Of a stretch of DNA of 64,000 nucleotides, positions 46,031 to 55,118 are shown in pieces. A program made the position numbers and the translations under genes. Source of the DNA: Uranotaenia lowii (lineage: Eukaryota; Arthropoda; Insecta; Diptera; Culicidae); assembly GCF_029784155.1 (NCBI RefSeq), contig NC_073691.1:23977639-24041638 (forward strand). The letters are read 5' to 3'. Numbering within the stretch: position 1 is the stretch's first letter; each line of letters begins with the position of its first letter. Under the pieces are notes generated by a model. The model did no database searches and was not told the origin of the DNA. It saw only the letters and a list, made by a program, of their open reading frames with translations.

Positions 46031-46264
46031 ATTTGCTCGGATATTCTCCGGAATTTTGGTTGTCAATTTTGAAATCATATGCCCGGATTTTGCCAGGTTT
46101 TTAAATAGAATTGTCCGGAATTGAAGAAGTAGAAGAAATCCAATAGAACTTGTAAAGGTGAGCTTGTTGAGCGTTTGTGTTATAAACAGCTATAAACTAC
46201 TTCTGTTAATCTTTGGCAAAGCGCCAGCTAGTTTGTAAAAAGTAAAGTGAAAGCCACATTGCTA

Positions 46265-46385
46265 ACCCATTGAAGCATCTTTTGTAGCTTCTCTCCAGGG
46301 TTGTAACATATTGGTTTTTTAATAACTTTTATTTTTTTTTTATTTGTACATCCTTTATCTCATAACTACATACCTTCTCACCTTC
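46265..46385 (+). repeat. Direct repeat Z, copy 1
   Basis: The segment TTGCTAACCC...TTCTCTCCAGGGTTGTAACATATTGG, followed by a T-rich stretch and ATCCTTTATCTCATAACTACA, matches 47230-47345 (CCAGTGTTGCCACATATTTG...ATCTTTATCTCATCACTACA). The two copies flank a LINE remnant. Their class is unknown. Confidence 0.6.
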
Positions 46386-46782
46386 ATTCTCAATTAAACC
46401 TTGAATACGATGAATTCTATTCGATTTCCACCGAAGTCAGAACTTTCAAAAAAACAATCGCATCTGCAGTCCCCTAATAGAATCGGAATCATTGAAAAAC
46501 GAATGCAACCGCATTAAATAGGTAAGCTGCTTCTCCAACTCGATCACCGAAGCCGAAACAATCAACAATCATCAGCCTTAAAAATCTGTTCTTTTCCACC
46601 GGAAGGCCGATTCAAGATGATAAACAAACAGCAGCGGCGGACTCAAACATCTACGCTTCCTAAGCCTATCCGTCTTTTCCACCCGGAAAGCCGATTCAAA
46701 TCAGTCTCTCCGCCTTTTTCACCGGAGGAACAATCATAGCTGCAGCCTTAACAATATGCGCTTTTCCAGTCTTTTTACTTCA
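46386..46782. other. No gene recognised
   Basis: Sequence with repeated TTTTCCACCGGAAGGCCGATTCAA-like words at about 46596, 46676 and 46710, and no coding signal. The words suggest a short decayed tandem repeat. Confidence 0.45.
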
Positions 46783-46794
46783 CTAAAATGATCC

Positions 46795-47060
46795 CGCGTC
46801 GATTCTCCGAGACCTCCACTGTTGACGATCCGGAGCCAGCGTCTTCACTTGCTGCCAACCAAATTTCTCGTCAACTGTGCGGATTTCAGCGGCTAGACTA
46901 CGCCGCCACGATCTTCTTCTTCGATGCCTATCTGAATTCCATTCAAGCGCCTCTCTGCAAATCTTGTTCTCATCTTTTCGCAGTGTGTGCCGAATCCATC
47001 TGAACTTACGTTCCCGAATCTCGATTTCTAGCGCTTTTAGGCGATGTAGTTTTAGATCCA
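46795..47060 (-). pseudogene. C-terminal remnant of a second LINE reverse transcriptase
   Basis: A - strand open frame (47142-46783) contains IRERKFRWIRHTLRKDENKI followed by CREALEWN...SWRRSLAAEIRTV and GWQQVKTLAPDRQQWRS. This matches the conserved C-terminal tail found downstream of the RT domain in RTE-like LINEs (usually W.W.GH.LR....I.R.AL.W.P.G.R..GRP..TWRR). The R-x-RWxxH core and WRR motif are kept, but the glycine-rich link is shortened. Catalytic RT blocks are absent. It is not the same family as the LINE at 44867. The open frame has no gene-like start, so I treat it as a fossil. Confidence 0.75.
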
Positions 47061-47229
47061 GTTGCCAGGCCACCACTCTGCACCGCAGACAGTGATTCAC
47101 AGGGATTCTGCGGATAAACGAAAATTCTACCTGACGACCCAAAAAAAAACGTCATCAAGTTTCATTTTGCCAAAATTAGTACATTTTTAGATTTTCGTCA
47201 AACCTACGAATTTGAGTGGTTTACAATCT

Positions 47230-47345
47230 GGCAACGACGCTTTGTTGCTTCTTTTCCAGTGTTGCCACATATTTGTTTTTTTTTTTCGTATCTTTTATTT
47301 TTAATTTTTACAATCTTTATCTCATCACTACAACATAACTTTTTT
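47230..47345 (+). repeat. Direct repeat Z, copy 2
   Basis: The sequence pairs with 46265-46385 as described there. Shared words are TTTTCCAG.GTTG..ACATAT.TGTTTTT, CTTTTATTTTT and CTTTATCTCAT.ACTACA. Confidence 0.6.
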
Positions 47346-47641
47346 TTCATAATTTTATCAAGTGTCTTTAATTTGTCAAATCTTTGTTCTATATTTTCAC
47401 TATTTTGTGATTATTAACCTTCGCTGCTGTTGGTGTCTGCTCCTCTACTTTTTTACTTATGTGTAGACGGAATAAATGAAACCCTACAAGAAGCTGGACG
47501 TCCGTTTGTTACCATTTCCTGCCAGCCAATCAACGATGAGCCGATGAGCAGCGTTGATGAAGCCATCAAATATCTTTTGAATATGATGTCTCTTGAAGGA
47601 GGCATTTTGTGACCCGGGATCAATTTTTGAGCATACATTTG
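47346..47641. other. No gene assigned
   Basis: A 60-codon open frame at 47430-47612 (+ strand) lies directly left of the copia LTR. I do not recognise it, and it could be a gene fragment or chance. Confidence 0.4.
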
Positions 47642-47775
47642 TGTTGAAATCTAAGTAATCCAGATATGCTGAAAATAAATCTAGGCAATCGTAGACTTAA
47701 GTTTAGTAAATTTAGTTCCTAATATTACTATCCAAACCTGCAAGGCGTGTTTTCCTATCACAAGCGTAATTCCCA
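47642..47775 (+). repeat. Copia 5' LTR (134 bp)
   Basis: It begins TGTTGAAATCTAAGTAATCC and ends CACAAGCGTAATTCCCA. It is alignable end to end with the 3' LTR but diverged by many substitutions and small indels, which implies an old insertion. The sequence just inside (ATTATGGTCACAGG) is the likely primer-binding region. Confidence 0.85.
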
Positions 47776-47954
47776 TAAATTATGGTCACAGGTCACGTCG
47801 TTTGAAAAATTTTCGAAGAAGATAAGGGACTATCCAGTTCGAAACCCAGATGTTGCAAGTAGTGGTGCGGATTCTACCGAAGGTCAGGATTCTAGAGGAT
47901 CAAGAGAAAATGGTCAGATTCCCATAATGATGAACAGCGAGTGATTCGATCCGG

Positions 47955-48211
47955 TGGAGTTGTTACCTTGGCCATCGAGAAGTTGAAAGGTAGAGACAAC
48001 TACGTATCGTTGGGTTTCTCCATGAAAATGAGCCAGATCCGGGATTGTTGCTGGAATGCGGTGATGCCCAAGGAAGATGAAATCGTGGATGAAAAGACGG
48101 ACATGAGGGTGTTGTAAACGATCTGTCTGAGCCTGGAGTAGACCAACTTCAGTTTAGTCATGAATGCGAGAAGCGCAAAGGAAGCATGGAACAAATTGTA
48201 GACGGCTTTTC
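47955..48211 (+). pseudogene. Copia gag, N-terminal part
   Basis: Translation gives a LAIEKLKGRDNYVSLGFSMK segment, then MSQIRDCCWNAV...EDEIVDEKTDMR and a TAA. This is the typical N-terminal Gag region of insect copia elements (usually ...FEKLKGRENYxxWxFAMK...), which packages element RNA. Further sense codons after the stop read TICLSLE...NFSLVMNARSAKEAWN, and the frame is cut at the TAF codons by the LINE insertion. Downstream of the LINE the same reading resumes at 53333 with QDDGIYRRIGLLQQLV. Stops and the insertion make it non-functional. Confidence 0.85.
48200..48211 (+). repeat. 12-bp target-site duplication, left copy (AGACGGCTTTTC)
   Basis: It is identical to 53321-53332. The two copies bracket the I-like LINE and, when one is removed, rejoin the copia gag reading frame. 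Confidence 0.95.
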
Positions 48212-48325
48212 TTCTTCTTCTTCTTCTTTCTGTTTTGATGTTGACATCTGTCAACATCAGGGTTTTATGGCACAGCTTTCGCTATAACGCCAGTCAGTTT
48301 TTAGATGCGATAATTATTCAGTTTT

Positions 48326-50032
48326 TCAGTGTAACTTATATTCAGTTTTAACGTAGATGTTTATATTAGAAAGCATTTTCAAAATTTGTTTCAGAGTGTC
48401 GATGTTTTTTTCCTCAAATATCTCGATAATTGACTCGTATTCGTCAAGCGAGAATTGGTTGCGAGTTGTTGCAAATTTAGCACAATTAAGAAGTATGTGT
48501 TCGGTGGTGTTTAGTTTATTGCATACCTCACAGAATTTGTTGTTTTCAATTCGCATTATACTTAGCCAGTACGGGGAGAAATCGTGCCCTGATATAATTC
48601 GGTTCAGTGTTCTGACTTCTGTGTTGTCTAACGGAAGATTGTGAAACCATGATTTCTGGTTGATTCCAGTTTGGTAAGTAAAGAATTTTCTGCCTTTTCC
48701 AAGCTCTTGTGTATAGTTTACATACCATTCTTGGACTCTTTCAGTTATTGCGTTACGTACTTGATTTTTAGCATCGTGGGCAAATATCCGGTTATCGATT
48801 ATATTTTGTGATGTAAGTCCCCTCCTTGCTAGGGTGTCAGCTATTTCATTTCCGTTGATATTGATATGTCCTGGAATCCATTGGATCACAGTATCGGATC
48901 TTGCTGCTTTGACGATGATCTCGTGGGTTGTAGTATCCCTTTCTTGGAGTTGCATTTGGGACTTTAGAAATTGGCACCCTGATTTGGAGTCAGTAAGTAT
49001 CACGGCTCGATTAATGTCCTCGGTTTCAATATACTTCAGTGCAACGTATATTGCTTCAAGTTCTGCTGACATAGTGCAAACTGAGTGTTTGAGTCGGAAG
49101 TTCAACTTCCTATTGGTTCTCTCGTCATATACTCCAATCCCGCATGTCTCATCTTCGCTTTTTGATGCGTCAGTGTATATCTTACGATGATTTGCATATC
49201 TCCCATAGATTCTACCTAATGATAGCTGTTTCATTATCTTATCTGAAGTGTTTTTCTTTGTCCAGATCGCGGAATCGATACAGTCATCGACTGTTATTCT
49301 TGTTGAGCTATCTACATGAATCACTTGAACAATCTGCTTCAGCAATTCACGGTTCTTCATGTAAATATGTTCCTGGTAAGTAGATTTGTTGCTGTGGTGG
49401 TCCAGAACTCTAAGTTGGTTGCATATAGGAGTGTTGTATTTGAAGTTGTTGATGAGCTCGTTTGTCGTTGTTAGTTCTTTTCTGAATTGAAGAGGGAATT
49501 GACTGGAAATTGCATACAATGTATTGATTGGGGTAGTTTTTGTACATCCTGTAGTCTTACCGAGGCATATATTGTTAATTGTTGAGACAGCTTTTAGGTT
49601 GGTTGCTTTTGCGTTCGCGTAAATGGATGCTGCATAGTCGGTGGAGCTTCTCAGAAGTGCATTATAAATCAGTCCCATGGTTTGCGAGTGTCCACCTTGT
49701 TTGTTTGCACTTATGACTTTGAGCATATTTAATCTTTCTGTCAATTTTCCTTTCATCGAGCGGATGTGCGCACCGAAACTCAGGGTTCTGTCCATGGTTA
49801 TACCCAAGTAGACATGTGTATTAACCATATCGATTGGGTTCTGGTTTATGGTCAGGGATAGTCGGTTTTTACTTATCTGGAATAGCAAAGCTTTCGTCTT
49901 GGTGTTGTTGATTTTTAGTCCTAGTTGTTCTGTTCTCTCACTAAACAGGTCTAAATAACGCTGTGCCCTTTGTTGGGTCTTTTGTAAGGTGGATGCTTGA
50001 GCCAGTATCACAAAGTCGTCCGCATACTGCAC
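48326..50032 (-). pseudogene. LINE ORF2: RT C-terminal part and RNase H
   Basis: The open frame begins at the catalytic MQYADDFVILAQ box. It continues through LKINNTKTKALLF (thumb), HVYLGITMDRTLSFGAHI and a connection region. It then shows an RNase H domain: IYTDASKSEDETCGIGV (first Asp), SAELEAIYVALKYI (Glu), VILTDSKSGCQFL (second Asp) and IQWIPGHININGNEIADTLA (His/Asp). The last 100 residues carry a CEVCNKLNTTEHILLNC zinc-binding motif (C-x2-C-x7-H-x4-C) typical of the C-terminus of I-like elements. The four RNase H acidic residues are all present. The frame is lost just upstream of YADD, so ORF2 as a whole is broken although this 568-residue part is clean. Confidence 0.9.
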
Positions 50033-51196
50033 TAGGGTGACTCCTTCTATTTTAGCATCATGAAGTTCGGCTGTATAAATGTTAAAGAGCGTTGGTGAAA
50101 GTACATCTCCTTGAGGCAGACCGTCCCTTATAGTTCTTTCTATAGTATGGGACTCTACTTGTAGTTGGACTCGTCAGTTAATTAGGAAACTGGATATCCA
50201 ATTGACTATCTCCACGGGTGTTCTGAACTTTGATAGAATGCTTACCATTTTATCTGTTTGCACCAGATTGTATGCATTGCTCATATCGATGAATATAGCT
50301 GCTATTTTTTTGTTTTGTCTTTTCGCCTGTAGTTTGTAACGTAGTTAAGGCAAGTGTTAGTTGACCGATGTTTTCTGAATCCAAAAGACAATTCTGGTAG
50401 TATTTTTCTTGTTTGTAGATGATGATTGAGTTTATCTAGGACAGCTGAATTGATTATTTTCAGCAGACAGTTTACCATTGCTAAAGGTCTGAGATTTTCA
50501 ACCAATTCAGGATTCTTACCCGGTTTCGGTATGGCTATTATTTTTATAGGTTTCAAGTGTGTGTCAATGGATCCAGTCTTCCACATTCGATTGAGATTGT
50601 GAATAATGTTTTCTCTTATGTTGTGGTTTATTTTCTTCAGTATTTATATCATATGTGACACCGTCAGGTCCAGGTGCAGATGTTAATTTTCTCCTGTTTA
50701 TGATTAAATTCCAGTTTTCCGTGTTCAATATATTATATTCTACTGGTGTGTAGTTGTAGTCTGGTTGGATTTCTCCAAATGGGAAGTGGAGGTCTAGAAA
50801 TTTATTAGCTGCGAATCTATCAAAATGGACTATAACTTTTTATGTCTTTCGTTTCCGTTTTCCAGTAAGGGTTCCTATCTTCTGCCATAGGCATTTGCTG
50901 TTTATGTTTGGATCTATCTCTGAAGCGAATTCTTGAAATTTTAATTTGATCAGGTCTTTTTTAGTTCTAGCAAATACACATTCTATTTTTTTCAGGAGTA
51001 GAAGATCTTGTAAATTTCCTGTTCTGTTAAACTTAGCTCTGGCGTCGTTCTTCGCTAGCCAGGCTTGCTCTATTTCGTTATTCCACCAATACTTGGGCTC
51101 AAATTTACTTTTCTGTCTCGTTTGCTTGATAATATTTGCTGTTTCCTGTTGGAATCTCTTAACGCTATCAATCACTAAAGGATCAAGGTCTTTCAA
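50033..51196 (-). pseudogene. LINE ORF2: RT N-terminal part, frame-broken
   Basis: Two open pieces are visible. 51196-50840 is the linker after the endonuclease (KYWWNNEIEQAWLAKNDARA...SKCLWQKIGTLTGK). 50586-50302 holds RT blocks 1-2 (LKPIKIIAIPKPGKNP, LRPLAMVNCLLKIINSAVLDKL, PELSFGFRKHRSTNTCLNYV). Between 50301 and 50033 the expected AFDxV and QGDVLSP-type blocks can be traced on the - strand but are broken by shifts and stops (for example around 50170-50185). Loss of these blocks makes the element incapable of its own reverse transcription. Confidence 0.8.
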
Positions 51197-51226
51197 CTTT
51201 TGTTCTAATTTTTTCCTGTTAGTTAT

Positions 51227-51846
51227 TCATTTTATCGTTTCTTGAATTTCTTTGTTTATGCTAATCCTAATCACCATATGATTGCTGCCAAAGCTGTGAT
51301 CTAGGATTTCTATCTCGGTTTCTTGATATATCGACGGAGAACATAATACTAAATCCACTGTAGATGGTTTTTTGTTTAATTCTACTGGAATGTAGGTTGG
51401 TCGAGTGTCGTTTAGAAGGATAATATTTTCTGCATTGATTATGTCAAGAAGTGTTGATCCTCGGTTATCACAATGATTCTCATCCCACGTGCTATGGTAA
51501 GCATTCCAATCCCCACCAACAATGTAGTTTCGGAATGATTTAATTTTATTGAAAATAGCCGATATGGTATATTTAAATTCATTACGTATAAGGACACTAT
51601 TGCTAATTCTAGTTTTGGTATGTGCCTTCCAACGCATTGTATATCGTCTGTGAAATTTATATCAACTCTTTGAGAATGCAATGATTCGTGAATGATGATC
51701 ATCGCACCTCCATAGCCATCATTTCTAGAACAATAATAGTTATTGTAGTACGGTATTTTGTATTTTGAGTTTTCGAATTCTTCTTTAGTCCAACTTTCTG
51801 ATATTAGTGTTAAACTATATTTTTCTTGTATCATCATCTTCGTCAA
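51227..51846 (-). pseudogene. LINE ORF2: apurinic-type endonuclease domain, frameshifted
   Basis: 51846-51439 and 51637-51227 are overlapping open frames that together cover one exonuclease/endonuclease/phosphatase-type domain. The first has TLISESWTKEEFENSKYKIP and YGGAMIIIHESLHSQ. The second has IVGGDWNAYHSTWDENHCDNRG (the GDxN-x-H motif), STVDLVLCSPSI (the xxDLxLxS motif) and LDHSFGSNHMVIRISI (the SDH-like catalytic site, here SNH). A frameshift around 51600 separates them. This enzyme nicks the target DNA at insertion. Confidence 0.88.
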
Positions 51847-52174
51847 TTCCTCTTTGTGTTTTTGAATACTCTGTATGTTACATTGTAAATTTTAATAGTC
51901 ATGCTTTCTGTGATTTAACTTATCATTTTATTATGATCGCATCTTGTTTTTGTAACTTACTGACTTACCGTAGGTTTGGTGCTCTCCTCGGAATGTTTAG
52001 TGGGTCTGTTGTTAGCTACTCGCTGTGCCAAGTTTCGGTTCGTCGTCGCTTCTCCGCGTTGTTTGCTTGCGTTATCCTCTTGTTGTTGTAATTTCCACAT
52101 TGTTTTCTCTGCTTCATTCGTCTTGTACCTGTTAAACAGCGCAACACCATTTGTTGCTCTGCTCTTTGTTTCGG

Positions 52175-53107
52175 TTACCTCGGTGGATGCTTCAGCTCGT
52201 CGTTTTTTTCCATATTGGCTTCGGTGTGTGTTTCGGCAATGTTTGGAAATTCTAGATGTCTCTTCTGTTTAGGAAAAGGTTTTCGGTAATTGGTTGCACG
52301 TGTCACTTCCACAAAGGATTTCGCAAGTGTCGGTTGTTCCTCCAGATTTTCCAGCAAACTGTAATGATTTTGTGTGTAGATGGGATATTGTTCTTGAGCT
52401 TCTATTGTTGTTAGGTTAGATTTCGCCATTATGATTTTCATGTTGTTCTGTCGTAGTCTTTCCGGGCAGTTCATATCACCAGTGGCTTGTTGGCCTTCAG
52501 TTCTGCAGTGTAGGCATTTAACGATAGACTTGCATGAATCATAGTTGTCATCCTCGTGAATTCGGCCACAGTTCGCGCATCTTTGCTTGGACCGGCAGTT
52601 GTCTGTTCTGTGATTGTACCTAAGGCATTTCTGGCAGAAGACGGCCTTGCTAATGAATGGTTTCACTTTGTTGTTGGAACAGAACATTCTAACCTCTGTG
52701 GGAAGCTCTTTGCTTCTGAATGTTATTCCGATTCTGGTAGTAGGTATCTTTTTCTTATTTTCGTATCGATGTAGTCTTGTTACTTCCATTATAGGTACTG
52801 CGCAAGTGATATTTTCTGCTATTTCTTCTGGTGTTATTTCGATCGGTACACCTGCCACCACACCGGAGGTTGAAATAAAATGTTTGGGAATATAGAGCTT
52901 GAAATTGTTTTTCCGCAGTGTTTGGTCCGCTTGCATCCGATTTGCAATTTGTCCGTCTCTGGTAAAGATGATAACTTTGTTTTTTCCCAGAGATTTCATA
53001 TTGATGACGTTCTCCTTATACTCCGCCATCTTGGTTAGTGTTTTTCCTAATGCGATTTTGTTGATGTGAACTGTGTCCTCCATTGTATCTTCCAGTTCTG
53101 CCATCAC
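52175..53107 (-). CDS. LINE ORF1 protein (Gag-like, zinc knuckles), intact
   Basis: A 310-residue frame without breaks. The N-terminal part holds an RNA-recognition-like region (NVINMKSLGKNKVIIFTRDG; TRIGITFRSKELPTEVRMFC). The middle holds a CQKCLRYNHRTDNC knuckle (C-x2-C-x4-H-x4-C), a second CANCGRIHEDDNYDSC knuckle and a third cysteine group (CLHCRTEGQQATGDMNC). The protein would bind element RNA and form the ribonucleoprotein. The start is the first ATG (53107) with acidic MMAELEDTMEDTV. It is the only complete protein of this LINE. Whether it is expressed cannot be judged from sequence. Confidence 0.88.
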   Translation of the reverse strand: MMAELEDTMEDTVHINKIALGKTLTKMAEYKENVINMKSLGKNKVIIFTRDGQIANRMQADQTLRKNNFKLYIPKHFISTSGVVAGVPIEITPEEIAENITCAVPIMEVTRLHRYENKKKIPTTRIGITFRSKELPTEVRMFCSNNKVKPFISKAVFCQKCLRYNHRTDNCRSKQRCANCGRIHEDDNYDSCKSIVKCLHCRTEGQQATGDMNCPERLRQNNMKIIMAKSNLTTIEAQEQYPIYTQNHYSLLENLEEQPTLAKSFVEVTRATNYRKPFPKQKRHLEFPNIAETHTEANMEKNDELKHPPR

Positions 53108-53320
53108 TCTGAACGGTCCAATATCAGTGTCTTCGTACGTACATATAACGCTTCATCTCCTTTTCTTTAACTCCTCCACCCGGATCACCCGGGTCCATCA
53201 TCTTGCACCACTTCAAAAAAAAAAAACTACTTCGTAATTTTAAAGCAATCAAAATTCTCAATTTTCTCAGCTTCTGTATCTAAAACACGTGTTCTCCTAA
53301 TGGCGGCCAACTCGCGAGTG

Positions 53321-53332
53321 AGACGGCTTTTC
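53321..53332 (+). repeat. 12-bp target-site duplication, right copy (AGACGGCTTTTC)
   Basis: It is identical to 48200-48211 and marks the 5' end of the I-like LINE. Confidence 0.95.
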
Positions 53333-54067
53333 AAGACGACGGTATCTACAGAAGGATTGGGTTGCTACAACAACTCGTATCGCCAAGGCTGGAAAATTTT
53401 CCAAACACTAAAGCCTACGTTGATGCAATAATTTCGACAAGTCTGTCAAACTGTCGGAAATTAATTTTCTAGTGCGCAACGAATGATTGGCGTCAATTCT
53501 GCTGATGGGGTTGACAAAATAATTCGCCCCGATGGTGATGGGACTAGCAGCGTCCGTTTAAGTTCTGAGGTCCGACTTCGTAAGGAGCAAAATATTGCAA
53601 GATGTCAAGGTAAAGCAAGATCTTCGGAGCGGCGCAGATGAAATTTGGATACCAGGCGATCCACAACCGGTTACGTTTTTGTGCTGCATGGTGGTGCAAT
53701 TTCTTGGAGTGTGAAGAAACAACCAACGGTCGCCATTTCCTCGTGTAAAGCGGAACTGGTGGCTTTGTCGAAAACTGTTCAGGAAGCATAGTGGTGGTGG
53801 AGCCTGCTGTGGATGATTTGTGGAGCAACGAAGCTGAAGGTATGCTGCGATAATCATTCTGCACTGTGTCTGGCCAAAAATGGTGCATACAACCTCAGGA
53901 CGAAACACATGGATATCAGATACCATTTTGTCAACGATGTTATCACCAGCGGAGCGATTGATGTACAATACATCAACACGAAACATCACGCAGCCGACGG
54001 ATTCACCAAACCTCTTCCATCAACCAAAATCTTGGACCAGAAGATTTTGATCGGCATATTGGAATAG
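53333..54067 (+). pseudogene. Copia gag remainder fused to RNase H by a deletion
   Basis: 53333-about 53530 continues gag (QDDGIYRRIGLLQQLVSPRL, KAYVDAIISTS). Near 53540-53600 the reading passes to the C-terminal RNase H of copia Pol: [26 protein letters not shown] sequence near 53666-53735, [13 protein letters not shown] with a TAG right after it (53789), and VCCDNHSALCLAKN. It then reads RTKHMDIRYHFVNDVI and HHAADGFTKPLPS, ending TAG at 54065-54067. The last part (53813-54067) is one clean frame. The deletion removed protease, integrase and most of the reverse transcriptase. The PPT-like GGGAGGAG and the 3' LTR follow directly. Confidence 0.85.
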
Positions 54068-54074
54068 GGAGGAG

Positions 54075-54214
54075 TGTTGAAGTCGAAGTAATTCAGATAT
54101 GCTGATTATAGGATCTAGACAATCGTAGTCTTTTAGATTTGTGAAAATAAATTTAGTTCCTAATTAATATTCAAACCTACAAGACGTGTTTCCCTATCAC
54201 AAGCGTAATTCCCA
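54075..54214 (+). repeat. Copia 3' LTR (140 bp)
   Basis: It begins TGTTGAAGTCGAAGTAATTC after the purine tract AGGGAGGAG, and ends CACAAGCGTAATTCCCA like the 5' LTR. It differs from the 5' LTR at many positions. It contains AATAAATTTAG, which could serve as a polyadenylation signal. Confidence 0.87.
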
Positions 54215-54275
54215 TAATTTCCACCCCTAATTTCGCCATAAAACTTGTTCTACCTTCAAAAAATCATTAGAGCCT

Positions 54276-55118
54276 TGTTGCGACAGTTTACTCCGCTAGT
54301 GTCAATCCGTCAGTACGGAGAAAACAAACAACAGGGCATATAGCCATAGATACTAGGACTAGATGAGTTAGCAAAATCGAAACATATTTAAAGGCGCGCG
54401 ATTGAATACACATTACGAACAGGTGTTAAAGTTCCGTTTAGCTATTAAATTACGAGGTTACCGAGTAAATTAAGGACACTGAGAGATATTGTTGGTTGGC
54501 ACAGGTAATCGGTATGTTATATGCGATAAAACGATAGATAAAACTGCTATAAAACTGATATTTCATAGCTAGGTTAAAATCAGCAGTAGAAGAGCCGCAA
54601 ATTCCGCAAGGCTGCCTATTCAGTGGTTTTTGAACCAAATTAAAGAAGTGTCTGAGCCAACTAACCGTAAGTACCGTTGAAAAAAATATTAGATCCGATT
54701 AAGGAAACAAAATCTATATCTTGTAGATTGACCACATTCGTTTGTACAGTGCTCAATATCAGTGGTTCTCAATCAAGCTAGTAAGCCTGTTTCGTTAATG
54801 TGAGTATGAAGCTCTAAAACAAATCAATATATATGATACCTAACTATTATTAATAAAATAGAAAATTAGTTACACCAACGGTGAAGAAAACCGGGATCTG
54901 CTGAGGTTAGTCCGGAGTAGGAATTTGATCCAAAGGAAGTTGTTGAAGGCCTATAATTTAGTACTAGAAATTTGTAAGTACTATTTTGTGAATTTAAAAA
55001 GAAATTAGCATGTTCCTAATTCGAAATACATCATCATTTCAGTTTGAGCTGTACTGCTACAAAAATCTAGTATTTATTAATACGATCCGCAAAAAACTCA
55101 AAAAATTTCTATTGGATC
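54276..55118 (+). repeat. Probable BEL/Pao 5' LTR and leader
   Basis: TGTTGCGACAGTTTACTCCG at 54276 has the form of an LTR start, only about 60 bp after the copia 3' LTR. The following 840 bp lack coding signal and end at the Gag ATG (55119). Because the 3' LTR is missing, the LTR end and primer-binding site cannot be set. Confidence 0.5.

Larger units (their letters stand above)
44531..46117 (+). repeat. Copy B of the 'GGTTGCCAG / CCCGG' repeat, split by a LINE
   Basis: The left end is AGGTTGCCAGATTGCCCGG. GCCCGGAT words recur at 44568, 44609, 44639 and 46080. Removing the LINE at 44867-46030 and one target duplication restores collinearity with copy A at 16033-16250. The right end appears truncated after TTGTCCGGAATTG, since the CTGGCAACC terminus of copy A is missing. 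Confidence 0.78.
48212..53320 (-). mobile_element. Complete-length I-superfamily LINE inserted in copia gag
   Basis: The 5109-bp insert, on the - strand, has a 5' UTR (53320-53108), ORF1 (53107-52175), ORF2 with endonuclease, reverse transcriptase and RNase H (about 51846-48326), a 3' UTR and a (GAA)n tail at 48231-48212. It is flanked by exact 12-bp duplications. An RNase H domain after the RT and a simple-repeat tail fit the I/LOA-type clades. ORF1 is intact, while ORF2 has several frame breaks. Confidence 0.92.
47642..54214 (+). mobile_element. Internally deleted Ty1/copia element, split by a LINE
   Basis: The element consists of a 5' LTR (47642-47775), a gag part (up to 48211), the inserted LINE, the rest of a gag part (53333-about 53540), an abrupt join to RNase H sequence, and a 3' LTR (54075-54214). 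Without the LINE it is about 1.45 kb, against about 4-5 kb for autonomous copia elements. Protease, integrase and reverse transcriptase are missing, so it needed a helper element or decayed by deletion. Flanks show no clear 5-bp duplication. Confidence 0.85.

Noticed and set aside
47430..47612. 60-codon open frame left of the copia LTR
   Set aside because: Unrecognised peptide, no supporting context; left unassigned.
53544..53989. Minus-strand open frames of 114 and 143 codons
   Set aside because: They are shadows of the copia RNase H reading on the + strand.
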